The translations under genes were made by a program, and so were the position numbers. Positions 53,761-63,173 of a stretch of 64,000 bases of DNA are shown one piece after another. Location: positions 5,208,001 through 5,272,000 of the forward strand of contig NZ_QASA01000001.1 of NCBI RefSeq assembly GCF_003340495.1. The letters are read 5' to 3'. The notes beneath the pieces are model-generated. The model saw nothing but the letters and a program-made list of their open reading frames with translations, was not told the DNA's origin and ran no database searches. The stretch is from Adhaeribacter pallidiroseus. GTDB lineage: Bacteria; Bacteroidota; Bacteroidia; Cytophagales; Hymenobacteraceae. Position 1 is the first letter of the stretch. Each line of letters starts with the position of its first letter.

Positions 53761-54774
53761 TTAAAATGCCGGACAAGAGATATGTTTATAATTTTTCTTA
53801 GATGCCCGGCCTTTGAAAATTTTATCGTAATCGATCTTATCAAAAGATATTCCTATTTCGTGTGCTCCGCCGCTCCGGCTGCCCGCCCCGGTAAAAACAA
53901 CATCATAACTATAGGCAATTCGAAAAGGTTCTAAAACAATGCCGGTTATTATAGCAACCGATTGATCATAAGGCAAATCGCTGGTTATGGGTAATCCCCG
54001 GTACAATAATCCTAACGTAATAGGCGTATAGGTTAAGTATAAACCCAGGTCGGTTTTTTTAAAAAACTGTTGCTGCGTGTACGTAATAGTTGGCGTTACA
54101 CTGAACTCATATAAATATGCATCGCGGTAATAGTTAGACACGTAAAATTTATATCCGGTGTTAATGGTAAATTTTACTGGTAATTTAGATTCGTTTGCGA
54201 AACCAATGTTGGGCTGGTTTGCATGGTGCGCGGCTAACCCTACCCAGAATTGGTTATTGTATAGTATACCTCCGGCTGCTACACTTAAGTAAGATATCGG
54301 ATCGTAAATGTAACTTTCCTGAGAGGTAGGATTAATGCTGCCATTATTGTTTAACTGATCGCCAAATATCAAATCGTTGAAAGAAAAACGCTGCGAACCA
54401 TAAGTAGCTTGTAAAGCGACACTTGCCGCAAAGTTATTGTTTAGTTTTGTTTGATAGGAATAAATACCGCCAACCTGGGTTCGGGTAAAACCTGCGGAGC
54501 CTGCTTTATCTACGGAGGCAATAAAGCCAGCAGCGGTTTTTTTATTTTTAAATTTATAATCGCCGGCTATCTGTTGGGTTACAAATCCTTTGTCTACATT
54601 AAACCATTGGGTGCGGTAAGCAGCGGCAATGCTATAATCTGACCGGAGCCCGGCAAAGGCCGGATTAATATGTAAACGATTGGTAAATTGCTGGCTAAAT
54701 TGATAATCTTGCCCCACTGCCCAAAAACTGCCAAAAAGGAAAAGGCACAAAATTTGAAAACGTTTTACCAGCAT
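53761..54774 (-). CDS. PorP/SprF family type IX secretion outer-membrane protein
   Basis: The frame is open to 54831, but the ATG at 54774 starts a clean signal peptide (MLVKRFQILCLFLFGSFWAVGQ). The mature part begins DYQFSQQFTNRLHINPAFAGLRSDYSIAAAYRTQW, the signature of PorP/SprF proteins, and continues as a beta barrel (about 12 strands). These proteins anchor or guide type IX secretion substrates at the cell surface. It sits upstream of gldJ on the same strand, and the two are likely cotranscribed. Confidence 0.9.
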   Translation of the reverse strand: MLVKRFQILCLFLFGSFWAVGQDYQFSQQFTNRLHINPAFAGLRSDYSIAAAYRTQWFNVDKGFVTQQIAGDYKFKNKKTAAGFIASVDKAGSAGFTRTQVGGIYSYQTKLNNNFAASVALQATYGSQRFSFNDLIFGDQLNNNGSINPTSQESYIYDPISYLSVAAGGILYNNQFWVGLAAHHANQPNIGFANESKLPVKFTINTGYKFYVSNYYRDAYLYEFSVTPTITYTQQQFFKKTDLGLYLTYTPITLGLLYRGLPITSDLPYDQSVAIITGIVLEPFRIAYSYDVVFTGAGSRSGGAHEIGISFDKIDYDKIFKGRASKKNYKHISCPAF

Positions 54775-54951
54775 ATTATACGAAGGTGCAAGCCTTACCG
54801 AGGTTTCTGTGTGCCCCGGCAATAATACCAAGGTATTCAGAAAAACGTTGTATTTAAACCAACTGGTATGTTCATTCGTCTAATTAATTCGTAATCGGGC
54901 AAAGAGAACGTATTTTTAAATTTTTGCCGATCTTAAACTATAGAACGCCTT

Positions 54952-57900
54952 ATGAAAAAAGTATTTATAGGATTTACCATTTTTATTGTGGTGTTACTGG
55001 CCGCCGCGGCTCTGGCACCCTACTTATTTAAAGATAAAATAAAACAGGTACTGGATAAACAAATAGCTAAAAATGTTAATGCGAAAGTTTTGTATCAAAC
55101 CGATAAGGTAAATGTAAGTTTGTTCCGCGACTTTCCTAACCTGGCTTTGAGCATTGACGATTTAACGATTATCGGGCAAGATTCTTTTCAGCGCGATACC
55201 TTAGCCGCCTTGCCCAACTTTAGTTTGGGTCTGGATTTAATGAGCGTGATAGCGGGCGACCGCTTAAAAATTCGTTCGGTAAAACTGCAAGATCCGCGGC
55301 TGAAGATTAAAGTTTTAAAAAGCGGCCGCGCCAACTGGGATATTTTTATTGCGGATACTACTGCCACCGAAACGCCGGCCGACACGGTTAATGAATTTAA
55401 AATGGCCATTAAAGGCTGGGAAATTAATAACGGTACCTTGGTTTACGAAGATCTGAGCATTCCTTTTCGTACAAAGGCTTTTCACGTGAACCATACCGGC
55501 AGCGGCGATTTTGAACAGAATGTATTCGATATGAAATCGCGGACCACAGCCGATGGCTTTACCTTTAATTTTGACGGGATGGATTACCTGGATAGTACCC
55601 AATTGGATGCCGATATTACCTTAGCCATGGATTTAAACCAATCCAAATACACCTTTAAAGAAAATAGCATTAAGCTAAACGAATTTGGTTTTGGTTTCGA
55701 TGGATCTTTGGCGATGCCCTCTGAAGATATTAATATGGATTTAACGTTTAAAGCCGCTGATACGGATTTTAGGAGTATTTTATCCGTAGTGCCTGGGATT
55801 TTTACCGAAAAATTTAAAAATATTAAAACAGAAGGTAAAGTTGCCTTCAATGGTTATGTAAAAGGTACTTTTAACGACACCTCTTTGCCCGGTTTTGGTA
55901 CCGATTTAAAAGTTACCAATGCCATGTTTAAATATCCGGATTTACCACAAGCGGCTACTAATATCAACATTGATATGAACGTAGATAATAAAGATGGCGT
56001 GATAAATAACACCAACATTTTAATCCGGCAAATGCATCTGGATTTAGGTAAAAACCCGGTGGATGCAAAAGCTTCGATCCAAGGCTTAGAACCCATGAAA
56101 GTAGATGGTAACGTAAAAGCCCGCGTGGATTTAGCCGAAATGACCAAAGTTTTTCCGATTGCCGACATGACTTTGCGGGGTTTATTAGCAGTTGATGCGG
56201 TAGCCAAAGGTACTTACAGCAAAACGCAAATGCCGGTGGTAAATGCCAAAATGAACCTCACCAATGGTTTTGTAAAAGCCAAGCAATTTCCGGCGCCTAT
56301 TCAAAATTTAAATATGGTATCTACCATTACCAACACTACCGGCAATACCGACGATACTAAAGTTTTAATTGAACGCTTTAATATGTTGCTGGATGGGGAA
56401 CCGTTGGAAGGTCGGGTATTTGTGCAGAATCTTGATAAACCCGCTTTTGACGCTCGCATTAAGGGTATTCTGGATTTAACCAAAATTACCAAGATTTTCC
56501 CGCTCGAAGGCATGACCTTAGCCGGTCGCATTAACGCCGATGTAAGCACCAAAGGGAAAATGACCGATATTGACGCCGGCAAATACGCGAACATAACCTC
56601 TAGCGGGAATATGCAGGTAACAAACCTGACCTATAAAAGCACCGATTTGCCGCAGGGTATGAAAATTACGTCGGCCAATACCGTATTTAATAACGAGAAA
56701 ATTGAAGTACGCGACATGAAAGGTTTTGTGGGTAAAAGCGATGTGCAGGTAAACGGTTCGGTATCAAATTACATGGGTTATTTGTTCGGTAAAAATCAAC
56801 CACTGCGGGGTAACTTTAATATGGCTTCCACGCGCTTCGACGTGAATGAATGGATGGTAGATGAAATGAGCGGCGAGCCGGTACCGGAGGAAGCTGCCGG
56901 CGGTGTTATTCCGGTACCCGAAAATCTGGACTTTGTTTTAAATACCACGACTAACCAGGTAGTGTATGATAACTTAAAGTTGAATGATTTAAAAGGAACC
57001 ATCACGCTCCGCGACCAGGTTGCCAAACTGGACCAGGTGGCTTTTAATACCTTGGGCGGTTTTTTTGTAACTACGGGTTCGTATAACACCCAAAACCTGC
57101 AGCACCCCGCCTTTACTTTCGGGTTAAATATTAAAAATCTGGATTTTAAATCGGCTTATAATACATTTAATACCATTAAGGCCTTAGCTCCGATTGCGCA
57201 GTTTCTGGATGGTAAGTTTTCTACTAATTTTAACTTTAACGGCGAGCTAAGCCCCGATATGATGCCGGTTTACAGTACCTTAACCGGAAAAGGTTTAATT
57301 GAAGTAGTAAAAGCCGTGGTTAACGATAACGTAATTATAAACCGCATCAGTGAGGTTACAAATTTTAAAGATTTAAAGAACTTTACCATCGAGAACAAAG
57401 CTTTTTCCGCCGAAATCGTGGGCGGTAATCTGGTAGTAAAACCATTTGATTTTAATGTGGGTAACATTAAAACAACCATTGGTGGTACCAATAGTTTTAA
57501 TGGAGGGTTAACTTACGCGGTAGCGCTGGATGTGCCCACCGGTAAAGTAGGTAATGCTTTAAACGCGAAACTTACCTCACTTACCGGGGTAAAAGATATA
57601 AAAGGTACCGAACGCGTTACCATGAACCTGAATGTAGGTGGTACGGTTACCAACCCGAAAGTATCACTATCCACGGCTAGTGCTAAGTCGCAGGCCAAGC
57701 AAGTGGTGCAAAGCATTGTGCAGGATAAAGTAGATGTGGCCAAAGCGCGCTTGGAACAGGAAAAACAAAAAGCGCAGGATAGCCTTAAAGCCGAATTAGA
57801 CCGTAAGCGAATAGAAGCAGAAGCTAAAGCCAAAGCCGAAATTGCGAAACGCACGCAACAAGCCGAACAAAAGCTAAAACAACAAGCTTCGGAAAAATTG

Positions 57901-57954
57901 AATAATTTATTTAACAAGCGTAAACCGGCTACCGATACCGCTAAGCGCAACTAA
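54952..57954 (+). CDS. AsmA-like protein
   Basis: This 1000-residue protein begins with a membrane anchor (residues 4-25) and an AsmA N-terminal domain (LFKDKIKQVLDKQIAKNVNAKVLYQTDKVNVSLFRDFPNLALSIDDLTI). Repeated beta-strand units of the AsmA family follow to about residue 900. It ends with a Lys/Ala/Gln coiled coil (KAQDSLKAELDRKRIEAEAK) that is unusual for the family. AsmA proteins are long periplasmic bridges linked to lipid transport to the outer membrane. It is divergent from porP/sprF and terminated at 57983-58010. Confidence 0.9.
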   Translation: MKKVFIGFTIFIVVLLAAAALAPYLFKDKIKQVLDKQIAKNVNAKVLYQTDKVNVSLFRDFPNLALSIDDLTIIGQDSFQRDTLAALPNFSLGLDLMSVIAGDRLKIRSVKLQDPRLKIKVLKSGRANWDIFIADTTATETPADTVNEFKMAIKGWEINNGTLVYEDLSIPFRTKAFHVNHTGSGDFEQNVFDMKSRTTADGFTFNFDGMDYLDSTQLDADITLAMDLNQSKYTFKENSIKLNEFGFGFDGSLAMPSEDINMDLTFKAADTDFRSILSVVPGIFTEKFKNIKTEGKVAFNGYVKGTFNDTSLPGFGTDLKVTNAMFKYPDLPQAATNINIDMNVDNKDGVINNTNILIRQMHLDLGKNPVDAKASIQGLEPMKVDGNVKARVDLAEMTKVFPIADMTLRGLLAVDAVAKGTYSKTQMPVVNAKMNLTNGFVKAKQFPAPIQNLNMVSTITNTTGNTDDTKVLIERFNMLLDGEPLEGRVFVQNLDKPAFDARIKGILDLTKITKIFPLEGMTLAGRINADVSTKGKMTDIDAGKYANITSSGNMQVTNLTYKSTDLPQGMKITSANTVFNNEKIEVRDMKGFVGKSDVQVNGSVSNYMGYLFGKNQPLRGNFNMASTRFDVNEWMVDEMSGEPVPEEAAGGVIPVPENLDFVLNTTTNQVVYDNLKLNDLKGTITLRDQVAKLDQVAFNTLGGFFVTTGSYNTQNLQHPAFTFGLNIKNLDFKSAYNTFNTIKALAPIAQFLDGKFSTNFNFNGELSPDMMPVYSTLTGKGLIEVVKAVVNDNVIINRISEVTNFKDLKNFTIENKAFSAEIVGGNLVVKPFDFNVGNIKTTIGGTNSFNGGLTYAVALDVPTGKVGNALNAKLTSLTGVKDIKGTERVTMNLNVGGTVTNPKVSLSTASAKSQAKQVVQSIVQDKVDVAKARLEQEKQKAQDSLKAELDRKRIEAEAKAKAEIAKRTQQAEQKLKQQASEKLNNLFNKRKPATDTAKRN

Positions 57955-57982
57955 AGCTTAACAATTTTAAAAATTTAAAAAA

Positions 57983-58012
57983 ACTAGACTGTAAATGCGG
58001 TCTAGTCTTTAT
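57983..58012 (+). terminator. Terminator of the AsmA-like gene
   Basis: ACTAGAC and GTCTAGT pair around a 10-base loop and are followed by CTTTATTTTAT, 28 bases after the stop codon. Confidence 0.6.
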
Positions 58013-58089
58013 TTTATCACTTAAGAATAGTACTCTAACAAATTCAGGTTTTTCTTGGATAATCTTACCCCAAATAGGTGATTGGTCAA

Positions 58090-58659
58090 CTATACGGGTA
58101 CTGACCTTTGTAGCTTTCTAATTACGCTACGCAGCCGGGGCCGATTGTACCGTTGTACTAGTATCGGATAAACATTAAATAAAATATTAAGCAGAATAAG
58201 CCAACGAGCTTCTGCAACAGGATATTGGAAACAAACGAATACCGTAATTATTGCCACTAGAACCGCGATAATTAAATGTCCAAATTAGGAAACTCGAGTT
58301 GCCCTTTCGGATTGTAAAAGAGGGGTAAGGTTCTTTTTAATGAGATTCTTTTTCTGACTTAACTTTTCCCAGCCACTTAGAACCAGTAATTTCCGGAATC
58401 CATACACGCCGAGTTTTTCGTAGATCTTACCTTCTTTTTCAAAAGCATATTCTTCAAAATACTTAAAAGTAAGGGCTGGTTTCAGTTGCAATTCAACCAC
58501 CGAAATCCAGAACATAAGCGAAAAGTTTAAAGTCCAGCTAAACAGAAAAGTGGTAACACCTGCGAAGTGCGAAAAAGTTAAAATAAATAGGGCAGTTCCG
58601 AGAGTGGTTAGCAAAATGATCCCCCACAGGAAAAGTAATTTTCGGCTAGCACCAGACAT
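58090..58659 (-). pseudogene. CrtO-like (glycosyl-diaponeurosporenoate acyltransferase-type) membrane protein with in-frame stop
   Basis: Reading minus from the ATG at 58659 gives 124 residues ending ...SERATRVS before a TAA at 58285-58287. The same frame continues for 64 more codons (FGHLIIAVLVAIITVF ... LNILFNVYPILVQRYNRPRL) to a TAG at 58090-58092. The post-stop part has a membrane helix and the NVYPILVQRYNR motif typical of the C-terminus of this family, whose members are about 165-200 residues. The sequence before it (FEEYAFEKEGKIYEKLGVYGFRKLLVL) is also typical. A single base change (for instance GAA to TAA) explains the break. The remaining product may be inactive. Confidence 0.7.
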
Positions 58660-58745
58660 TTTTTAAATTTTTTAAAAAATAATAGTTGAAGTTACCAGTT
58701 CAGATAGGCTTATCTTATTAGTTAAAAAATATCTGTTGCTGACCT

Positions 58746-59210
58746 TTACTTCGAACGCTCGCGTACAAACATAATGTAATCTGTATTTACTGGTTCTAAA
58801 CCATTTTGGCGCAAGTCGCGGGCAATCTGTGCCCGATGGTAAGTGCCGTGATTAAATACGTGCAGTAAGATATCCTCCAGCGAAGTATTAAATAATTCGC
58901 CCTTCGTATTTTTATAAGTAATTTCGGCTTCTAACTCTTCGGCTGTGGAATCGGCCAGACCAATGAAGCGCTCAAACGTGCTTTGGTGTACCCGGCGGCA
59001 TTCAGTTAAACTATGGTCATCGAAAACCTGTACCGGGCTTTCTAAATGTTGGATGCGAGCTAGCCAAATTACTTCGGCATTTAATAAGTGGCTGTACAGA
59101 TGTAAACTCGTGGCAGGAACTTTATCACCAATTTTTTCCAAAGTTTCCAGCACCCGTTGATTGGCCCAACTGGTATAAACTGCCAGTTTTTGTAAAGTAT
59201 CTGCTGCCAT
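58746..59210 (-). CDS. DinB family protein
   Basis: This 154-residue helical protein has the DinB metal-site pattern: a His in HLYSHLLNAEVIW, and the pair in VFNHGTYHRAQIARDL. DinB-fold proteins bind a metal ion and include thiol transferases and stress-induced proteins; the particular role is not readable. It is 86 bases upstream of the CrtO-like gene on the same strand. Confidence 0.92.
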   Translation of the reverse strand: MAADTLQKLAVYTSWANQRVLETLEKIGDKVPATSLHLYSHLLNAEVIWLARIQHLESPVQVFDDHSLTECRRVHQSTFERFIGLADSTAEELEAEITYKNTKGELFNTSLEDILLHVFNHGTYHRAQIARDLRQNGLEPVNTDYIMFVRERSK

Positions 59211-59303
59211 TTTTAATTTGTTCTTAACACGTAATTACAAACTAAATAAAGTAAACTAAAGCCATCAAAAAAATAAAAATTTAAAAAAGCTGTAGAGCCA
59301 ATC

Positions 59304-60476
59304 TTAATTTGCTGAATGCGTAGCTACCGCAATTTTAGAATCAGCGGTTCCGTAATACAAAAACCACTTGTTGTTTAAAAAAACTAAACCTTCCAGAAAA
59401 CAAACATTCCCTACCTGGCCGGTAATTTCATATTCTTTTTCGGGTTTCATAAAGTAGTTGGCGGTACGCTGTAATACTTTAGTGGGGACTTTAGGATCGA
59501 GCAAAATTTGCCCGGCTGTGTACGTGCCAGCAGGCAAAGCCGCCGTACCGCCTTTATCCAGGTTCATACTGTTATAGATCAACAAAATACCAGCTTCCGT
59601 AATCATAGCGGGTGGGCCCGGTTCCACTAACCGGCTATCGAACTGGCCCGGACGCGGGCCAAAAGCAACGGCTAGTTTGTTATTTTCTTCCAGGGGAGTC
59701 CAGTCGAGCAAATTATCCGAAGTTGCCATAAACATGTCGGTATCGCCCCAATACATCCAGTACTTGCCATTTATTTTATTGGCTACTATCTGACTGCCTT
59801 GGCGCTGGCAAACAATCGCTCCCGACTTCGACCAAATATCTTTATACTTGCCATTATAAGCTTTGCCAAAAGCTAACCCGTGTTTTTTCCAGGTTTGTAA
59901 ATCTTTAGAAGTAGCTACGCATAATCGGGCTGTTTTTCCATCGTAGGTGGTATAAGTCATTACGTAAGTGCCTTCCAAGGTTTCTACTACCCGGGGGTCT
60001 TCGCAACCACCTTCCCACTCGTACTTCTTCATGAAATCATTATCGGGGTACAATACGGGGTTGGGCATTCTTTTAAAATGTAAGCCATCCTGGCTAATAG
60101 CTAACCCAATGCGCGAGGTACCGGCAAACTTACCAATTTTGTCTTCAGCCCGATAAAGCAAATGCACTTGGCCATTCCGCATTACGGCTGCCGGGTTAAA
60201 TACGTCTTTTTCTTCCCACTTTACCGAATCGCGTCGGATCGGATCATAGAATTTTGTAGTACTATCGGGGCCCAGAATAGGGTTTAGTGCATCTTCTTTT
60301 CGGAAAGGTCCTAAAGTCCAGGCCTCGGTTTTAGTAACTTCTTGGTTTGCTTGTGAACTGGATTCCGTACTACCGGATTTTGTATCTGCTTCCGTTTGTT
60401 TAGTTGATTGTTGATTACAACTTACAAATAAAAACAACAAAAAATTTAAAAAATAAAGGCAGCGAACGGTAGGCAT
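59304..60476 (-). CDS. GH130-like glycosidase/phosphorylase lipoprotein
   Basis: The 390-residue protein starts with a lipoprotein signal (FLNFLLFLFVSC, C20) and a Ser/Thr/Glu-rich linker. The catalytic part has a five-bladed propeller pattern as in GH130: NPILGPDS, FNPAAVMRNGQVHLLYRAEDK, WEGGCEDPRVVETLEGTYVMTYT, and YGTADSKIAVATH at the end. GH130 enzymes act on beta-mannosides, mostly by phosphorolysis; whether this one hydrolyses or phosphorolyses is not clear. A secreted, membrane-anchored form is common in Bacteroidota. Confidence 0.82.
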   Translation of the reverse strand: MPTVRCLYFLNFLLFLFVSCNQQSTKQTEADTKSGSTESSSQANQEVTKTEAWTLGPFRKEDALNPILGPDSTTKFYDPIRRDSVKWEEKDVFNPAAVMRNGQVHLLYRAEDKIGKFAGTSRIGLAISQDGLHFKRMPNPVLYPDNDFMKKYEWEGGCEDPRVVETLEGTYVMTYTTYDGKTARLCVATSKDLQTWKKHGLAFGKAYNGKYKDIWSKSGAIVCQRQGSQIVANKINGKYWMYWGDTDMFMATSDNLLDWTPLEENNKLAVAFGPRPGQFDSRLVEPGPPAMITEAGILLIYNSMNLDKGGTAALPAGTYTAGQILLDPKVPTKVLQRTANYFMKPEKEYEITGQVGNVCFLEGLVFLNNKWFLYYGTADSKIAVATHSAN

Positions 60477-60679
60477 AACTGTAGAATTCTTCTAGTATGT
60501 TATTGGTGTAATTGCTTTTACGTCAGCAATATGTTAATAATAATTTATTAATACCTAATATGGTTATCCACACTTTTATTTTAGTGGTACTGGTTTATAA
60601 ATGATAGTTTGGGTATCAGCATTATTGAGTATAAGAATAATTAGGATATACCTTACTAGTACTGAAGATACAAACAAGT

Positions 60680-61609
60680 TTACTGATCTGATTTTGTAAA
60701 GAAACTGGAATATTGTTGGATGCCATTGGCGTAAGAAGTTGGTTGAACCTGAAACGCTTTTTCGAACTTCTGAGAATTAAAGAGATAATCGTATTGATAT
60801 TGGTAGTACAACTCTGCAGTCTCCCCAACCAGCTTGTTAAATAAGCCGATGGTTTGAAGCATTAGCTTATTTACTTTCATAAAATTTGGTTTCGTTTCAA
60901 AAATACTAGCCGCTAACTGAATAAATTCATGGCCGGTAAGCGCTGGGGCAGTAGGTAAATGCCAGATTTGATTATCCGTTTCGGGATGTTGACCTAATAA
61001 GTATACAGCTTTACCCGCATCTGGAATGTAGATAAACGAATGTTTACTGGCCGGTTCGCCGAGCCACATAGCTTTCGCTTTTTGCGCGTATTTAGCCAGC
61101 ACCATCGAATCGTAGAAGCTGTTAAGGCTTTCGGTGCCGTAAAAGTCAGGAGCCCGGGCAATGGTGGCGCGTATATTACCCATTTTAGCTTCGTTCATTA
61201 ACTTTTCGGCTATTTGGGCCCGCACTTCACCTTTTACACTGCTGGGATTATACGGTGTTTCCTCGGTCATAGGACCGCGCACATGGCCGTACATATACAC
61301 GTTATCGAAAAAAATAAGCCGGGCCCCGGTAGCTTTGGTCGCATCTAGCAGATTTTGCATAATTACCGGCCATTCGGCGGCCCATACTTTTTTATTGTAT
61401 TGCAAGCCAGCGCACATATAAATCACTTCGGAGCCTTGCACGGCCTGTAATACCTGTTGATAATTCTTTAAATCAGCTCCAACCCAAGTAGCTTTTTTAA
61501 ATTTTTCTATTTTCCGGCGGCTTACTAACCGCACGGGTTGGTTATTTTTTAATAATTCCTGCGCGAGCGCATTGCTGACGGGTCCGCCAGCGCCTAATAT
61601 AGTATGCAT
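60680..61609 (-). CDS. NAD(P)-dependent epimerase/SDR-type protein
   Basis: This 309-residue protein opens with a Rossmann motif (HTILGAGGPVSNALAQEL), has the MCAGLQYNKKVWAAEW segment, VYMYG with the YxxxK-type active-site region (VYMYGHVRGPMTEETPYNPSSVKGEVRA), and RAPDFYG. It belongs to the extended SDR/NAD-dependent epimerase group. The canonical YxxxK is replaced by Tyr...Lys at wider spacing, so activity is uncertain. It has no close operon partner. Confidence 0.88.
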   Translation of the reverse strand: MHTILGAGGPVSNALAQELLKNNQPVRLVSRRKIEKFKKATWVGADLKNYQQVLQAVQGSEVIYMCAGLQYNKKVWAAEWPVIMQNLLDATKATGARLIFFDNVYMYGHVRGPMTEETPYNPSSVKGEVRAQIAEKLMNEAKMGNIRATIARAPDFYGTESLNSFYDSMVLAKYAQKAKAMWLGEPASKHSFIYIPDAGKAVYLLGQHPETDNQIWHLPTAPALTGHEFIQLAASIFETKPNFMKVNKLMLQTIGLFNKLVGETAELYYQYQYDYLFNSQKFEKAFQVQPTSYANGIQQYSSFFTKSDQ

Positions 61610-61834
61610 CTTTTTCTTATTTATAATTGATGCAAGCTAGGCCCGATTAATCGTTAAAAACGTTAACAAAAGATAAGAAAGAACAATCGTAACAAATTAA
61701 TAATGCTAGCTTTCTGTTTGCAACGTCTTTGCTATGGTGCGTTCAAATGCACTACAGCTTTTGTTAGTAGTTTTATTTTTTATATCTGTTTAAATAGAGA
61801 AGTTGCCACTATTAAAAGTAAATCGAACAAAAAA

Positions 61835-62164
61835 TCATTCTTTATTTAAACGCTTTTTCATTCCGGTAAAAATAATTACAGTAATACAAATGATTATCAA
61901 AGATTTAAGTGGAATTGTAAGATTAGCATTCCCAAAGATTGACCCAACTACTAAATTTAAAAAGATAGTAAATCCACAAATCAGATAAACAATTATTCTT
62001 ATGGCTTGATATTTCCGCCATATAAGACTTATAATGAAACATATAATAGGAATAATATGAAAAAATATGTAAACATCTTGAGCATAGCTATTCAAATCTA
62101 AGGCGAATAACGGGAGATTGATGAACTGAAGAAATAATACCAGATATATTACCCTATATTTCAT
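61835..62164 (-). CDS. Small membrane protein, unknown
   Basis: This 109-residue protein is almost wholly hydrophobic: about four helices at roughly 2-22, 30-50, 55-75 and 80-102, with a Lys/Arg-rich C-terminal end (GMKKRLNKE). It has no recognised family. The region is markedly AT-rich. It is monocistronic and may be a recently acquired or lineage-specific gene. Confidence 0.6.
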   Translation of the reverse strand: MKYRVIYLVLFLQFINLPLFALDLNSYAQDVYIFFHIIPIICFIISLIWRKYQAIRIIVYLICGFTIFLNLVVGSIFGNANLTIPLKSLIIICITVIIFTGMKKRLNKE

Positions 62165-62289
62165 AGTTGTATTCTAAATAATTTAATCTCAGCAAGAATT
62201 TTAATACTAAAATTTCACTATTTTATTAAATCCAATATTACTCCCAACTAAAGATATAGTAAGAATGCTTATAAACGTTTTTTAAATTT

Positions 62290-62925
62290 TTAAGCAGCTA
62301 CTGAATTGCCTTTACTTCTAACAGCGGCAAAAATTCGCTTCCGGATGCGGGAAAGTGATACGGGCGTGATGCCTAAAAAATTAGCTATGTAATGCTGCGG
62401 AATGCGCTGTAACAAATCGGGTTGCTGTTGTAATAATTGGCGGTAACGCTCTTCTGGTGTTTGCGTAACAAATGCTACTACGCGGTCTTCGTAGCAGCAA
62501 ATAAGATACTCGGCTACCAATCGGCCAAAACGCTCCATTTTAAAAGAAATTTTTGGGTTATTGCTTAATTGTTCTAAAGTAGCGTACGAAAAGCAAATGA
62601 CTTCGGCATTTTCCATGGCTTCAATGTTAATAACACTGGGTTCTCTTTTCAGGAAGCTGCGGTAAGAACTAACCAGTTCTCGCTCGAAGCAAAAGTAATT
62701 ACTAATTTCGATGCCTTCTTTTAAAAAGAAAAACCGAAAGGTACCCGAATAAATAAAACCTACTTCGTTACAAACACTGCCACTGGTAATAAATACTTCG
62801 CGTTTTTTAATTTTTCGTAAATAAAGATGGGCCGCAAACAAGTCCCATTCTTCATCAGAGAAAATAACAAAAGTTTCCAGGTTGCGCCGGAAAGTGGCTA
62901 ACATAAAATCAGTTAATTCAGCCAT
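62290..62925 (-). CDS. Crp/Fnr family transcription regulator
   Basis: The 211-residue protein has a cyclic-nucleotide-binding-like N-terminal domain (residues 20-130, with GSVCNEVGFIYSG and a central ENAEVICFSYATLEQL) and a C-terminal helix-turn-helix (QHYIANFLGITPVSLSRIRKRI). The phosphate-binding residues of true cAMP receptors are not clear, so the ligand is unknown. It is a common type in Bacteroidota. Confidence 0.92.
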   Translation of the reverse strand: MAELTDFMLATFRRNLETFVIFSDEEWDLFAAHLYLRKIKKREVFITSGSVCNEVGFIYSGTFRFFFLKEGIEISNYFCFERELVSSYRSFLKREPSVINIEAMENAEVICFSYATLEQLSNNPKISFKMERFGRLVAEYLICCYEDRVVAFVTQTPEERYRQLLQQQPDLLQRIPQHYIANFLGITPVSLSRIRKRIFAAVRSKGNSVAA

Positions 62926-63173
62926 AATTATTTAACTTTAATATAGAAGCACTAATTAAAGTTAAGTTTTTCTAATCAATTTAGTTTGGATCAAAGTAAT
63001 AATTTAAAAGTATAAAGGCCTAAGTTAATTCGGTGAAATGGAAAACGCAGCTATTTTAATGGGCTATGCTTACCTTTACGCCATTATTTGCGTTGGAAAA
63101 AGGAGGAGATGGAATGCAAGGCTACGTTATCCAGATCTAAAAAGAATATAAACCGGACAGATAGGCTATTCAT

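Noticed and set aside
55478-55493. parS-like sequence inside the AsmA-like gene
   Set aside because: Three mismatches, and the coding sequence explains it; noted only in case ParB data show a weak site.
60564-60572. Perfect DnaA box TTATCCACA
   Set aside because: A single perfect 9-mer without companions in its gap is expected now and then in 64 kb; the 40.65-41.18 kb cluster is the stronger origin candidate.
63038-63151. 37-codon frame before the RluF-like gene
   Set aside because: Short, basic tail, no signal of selection and no recognised family; likely chance.
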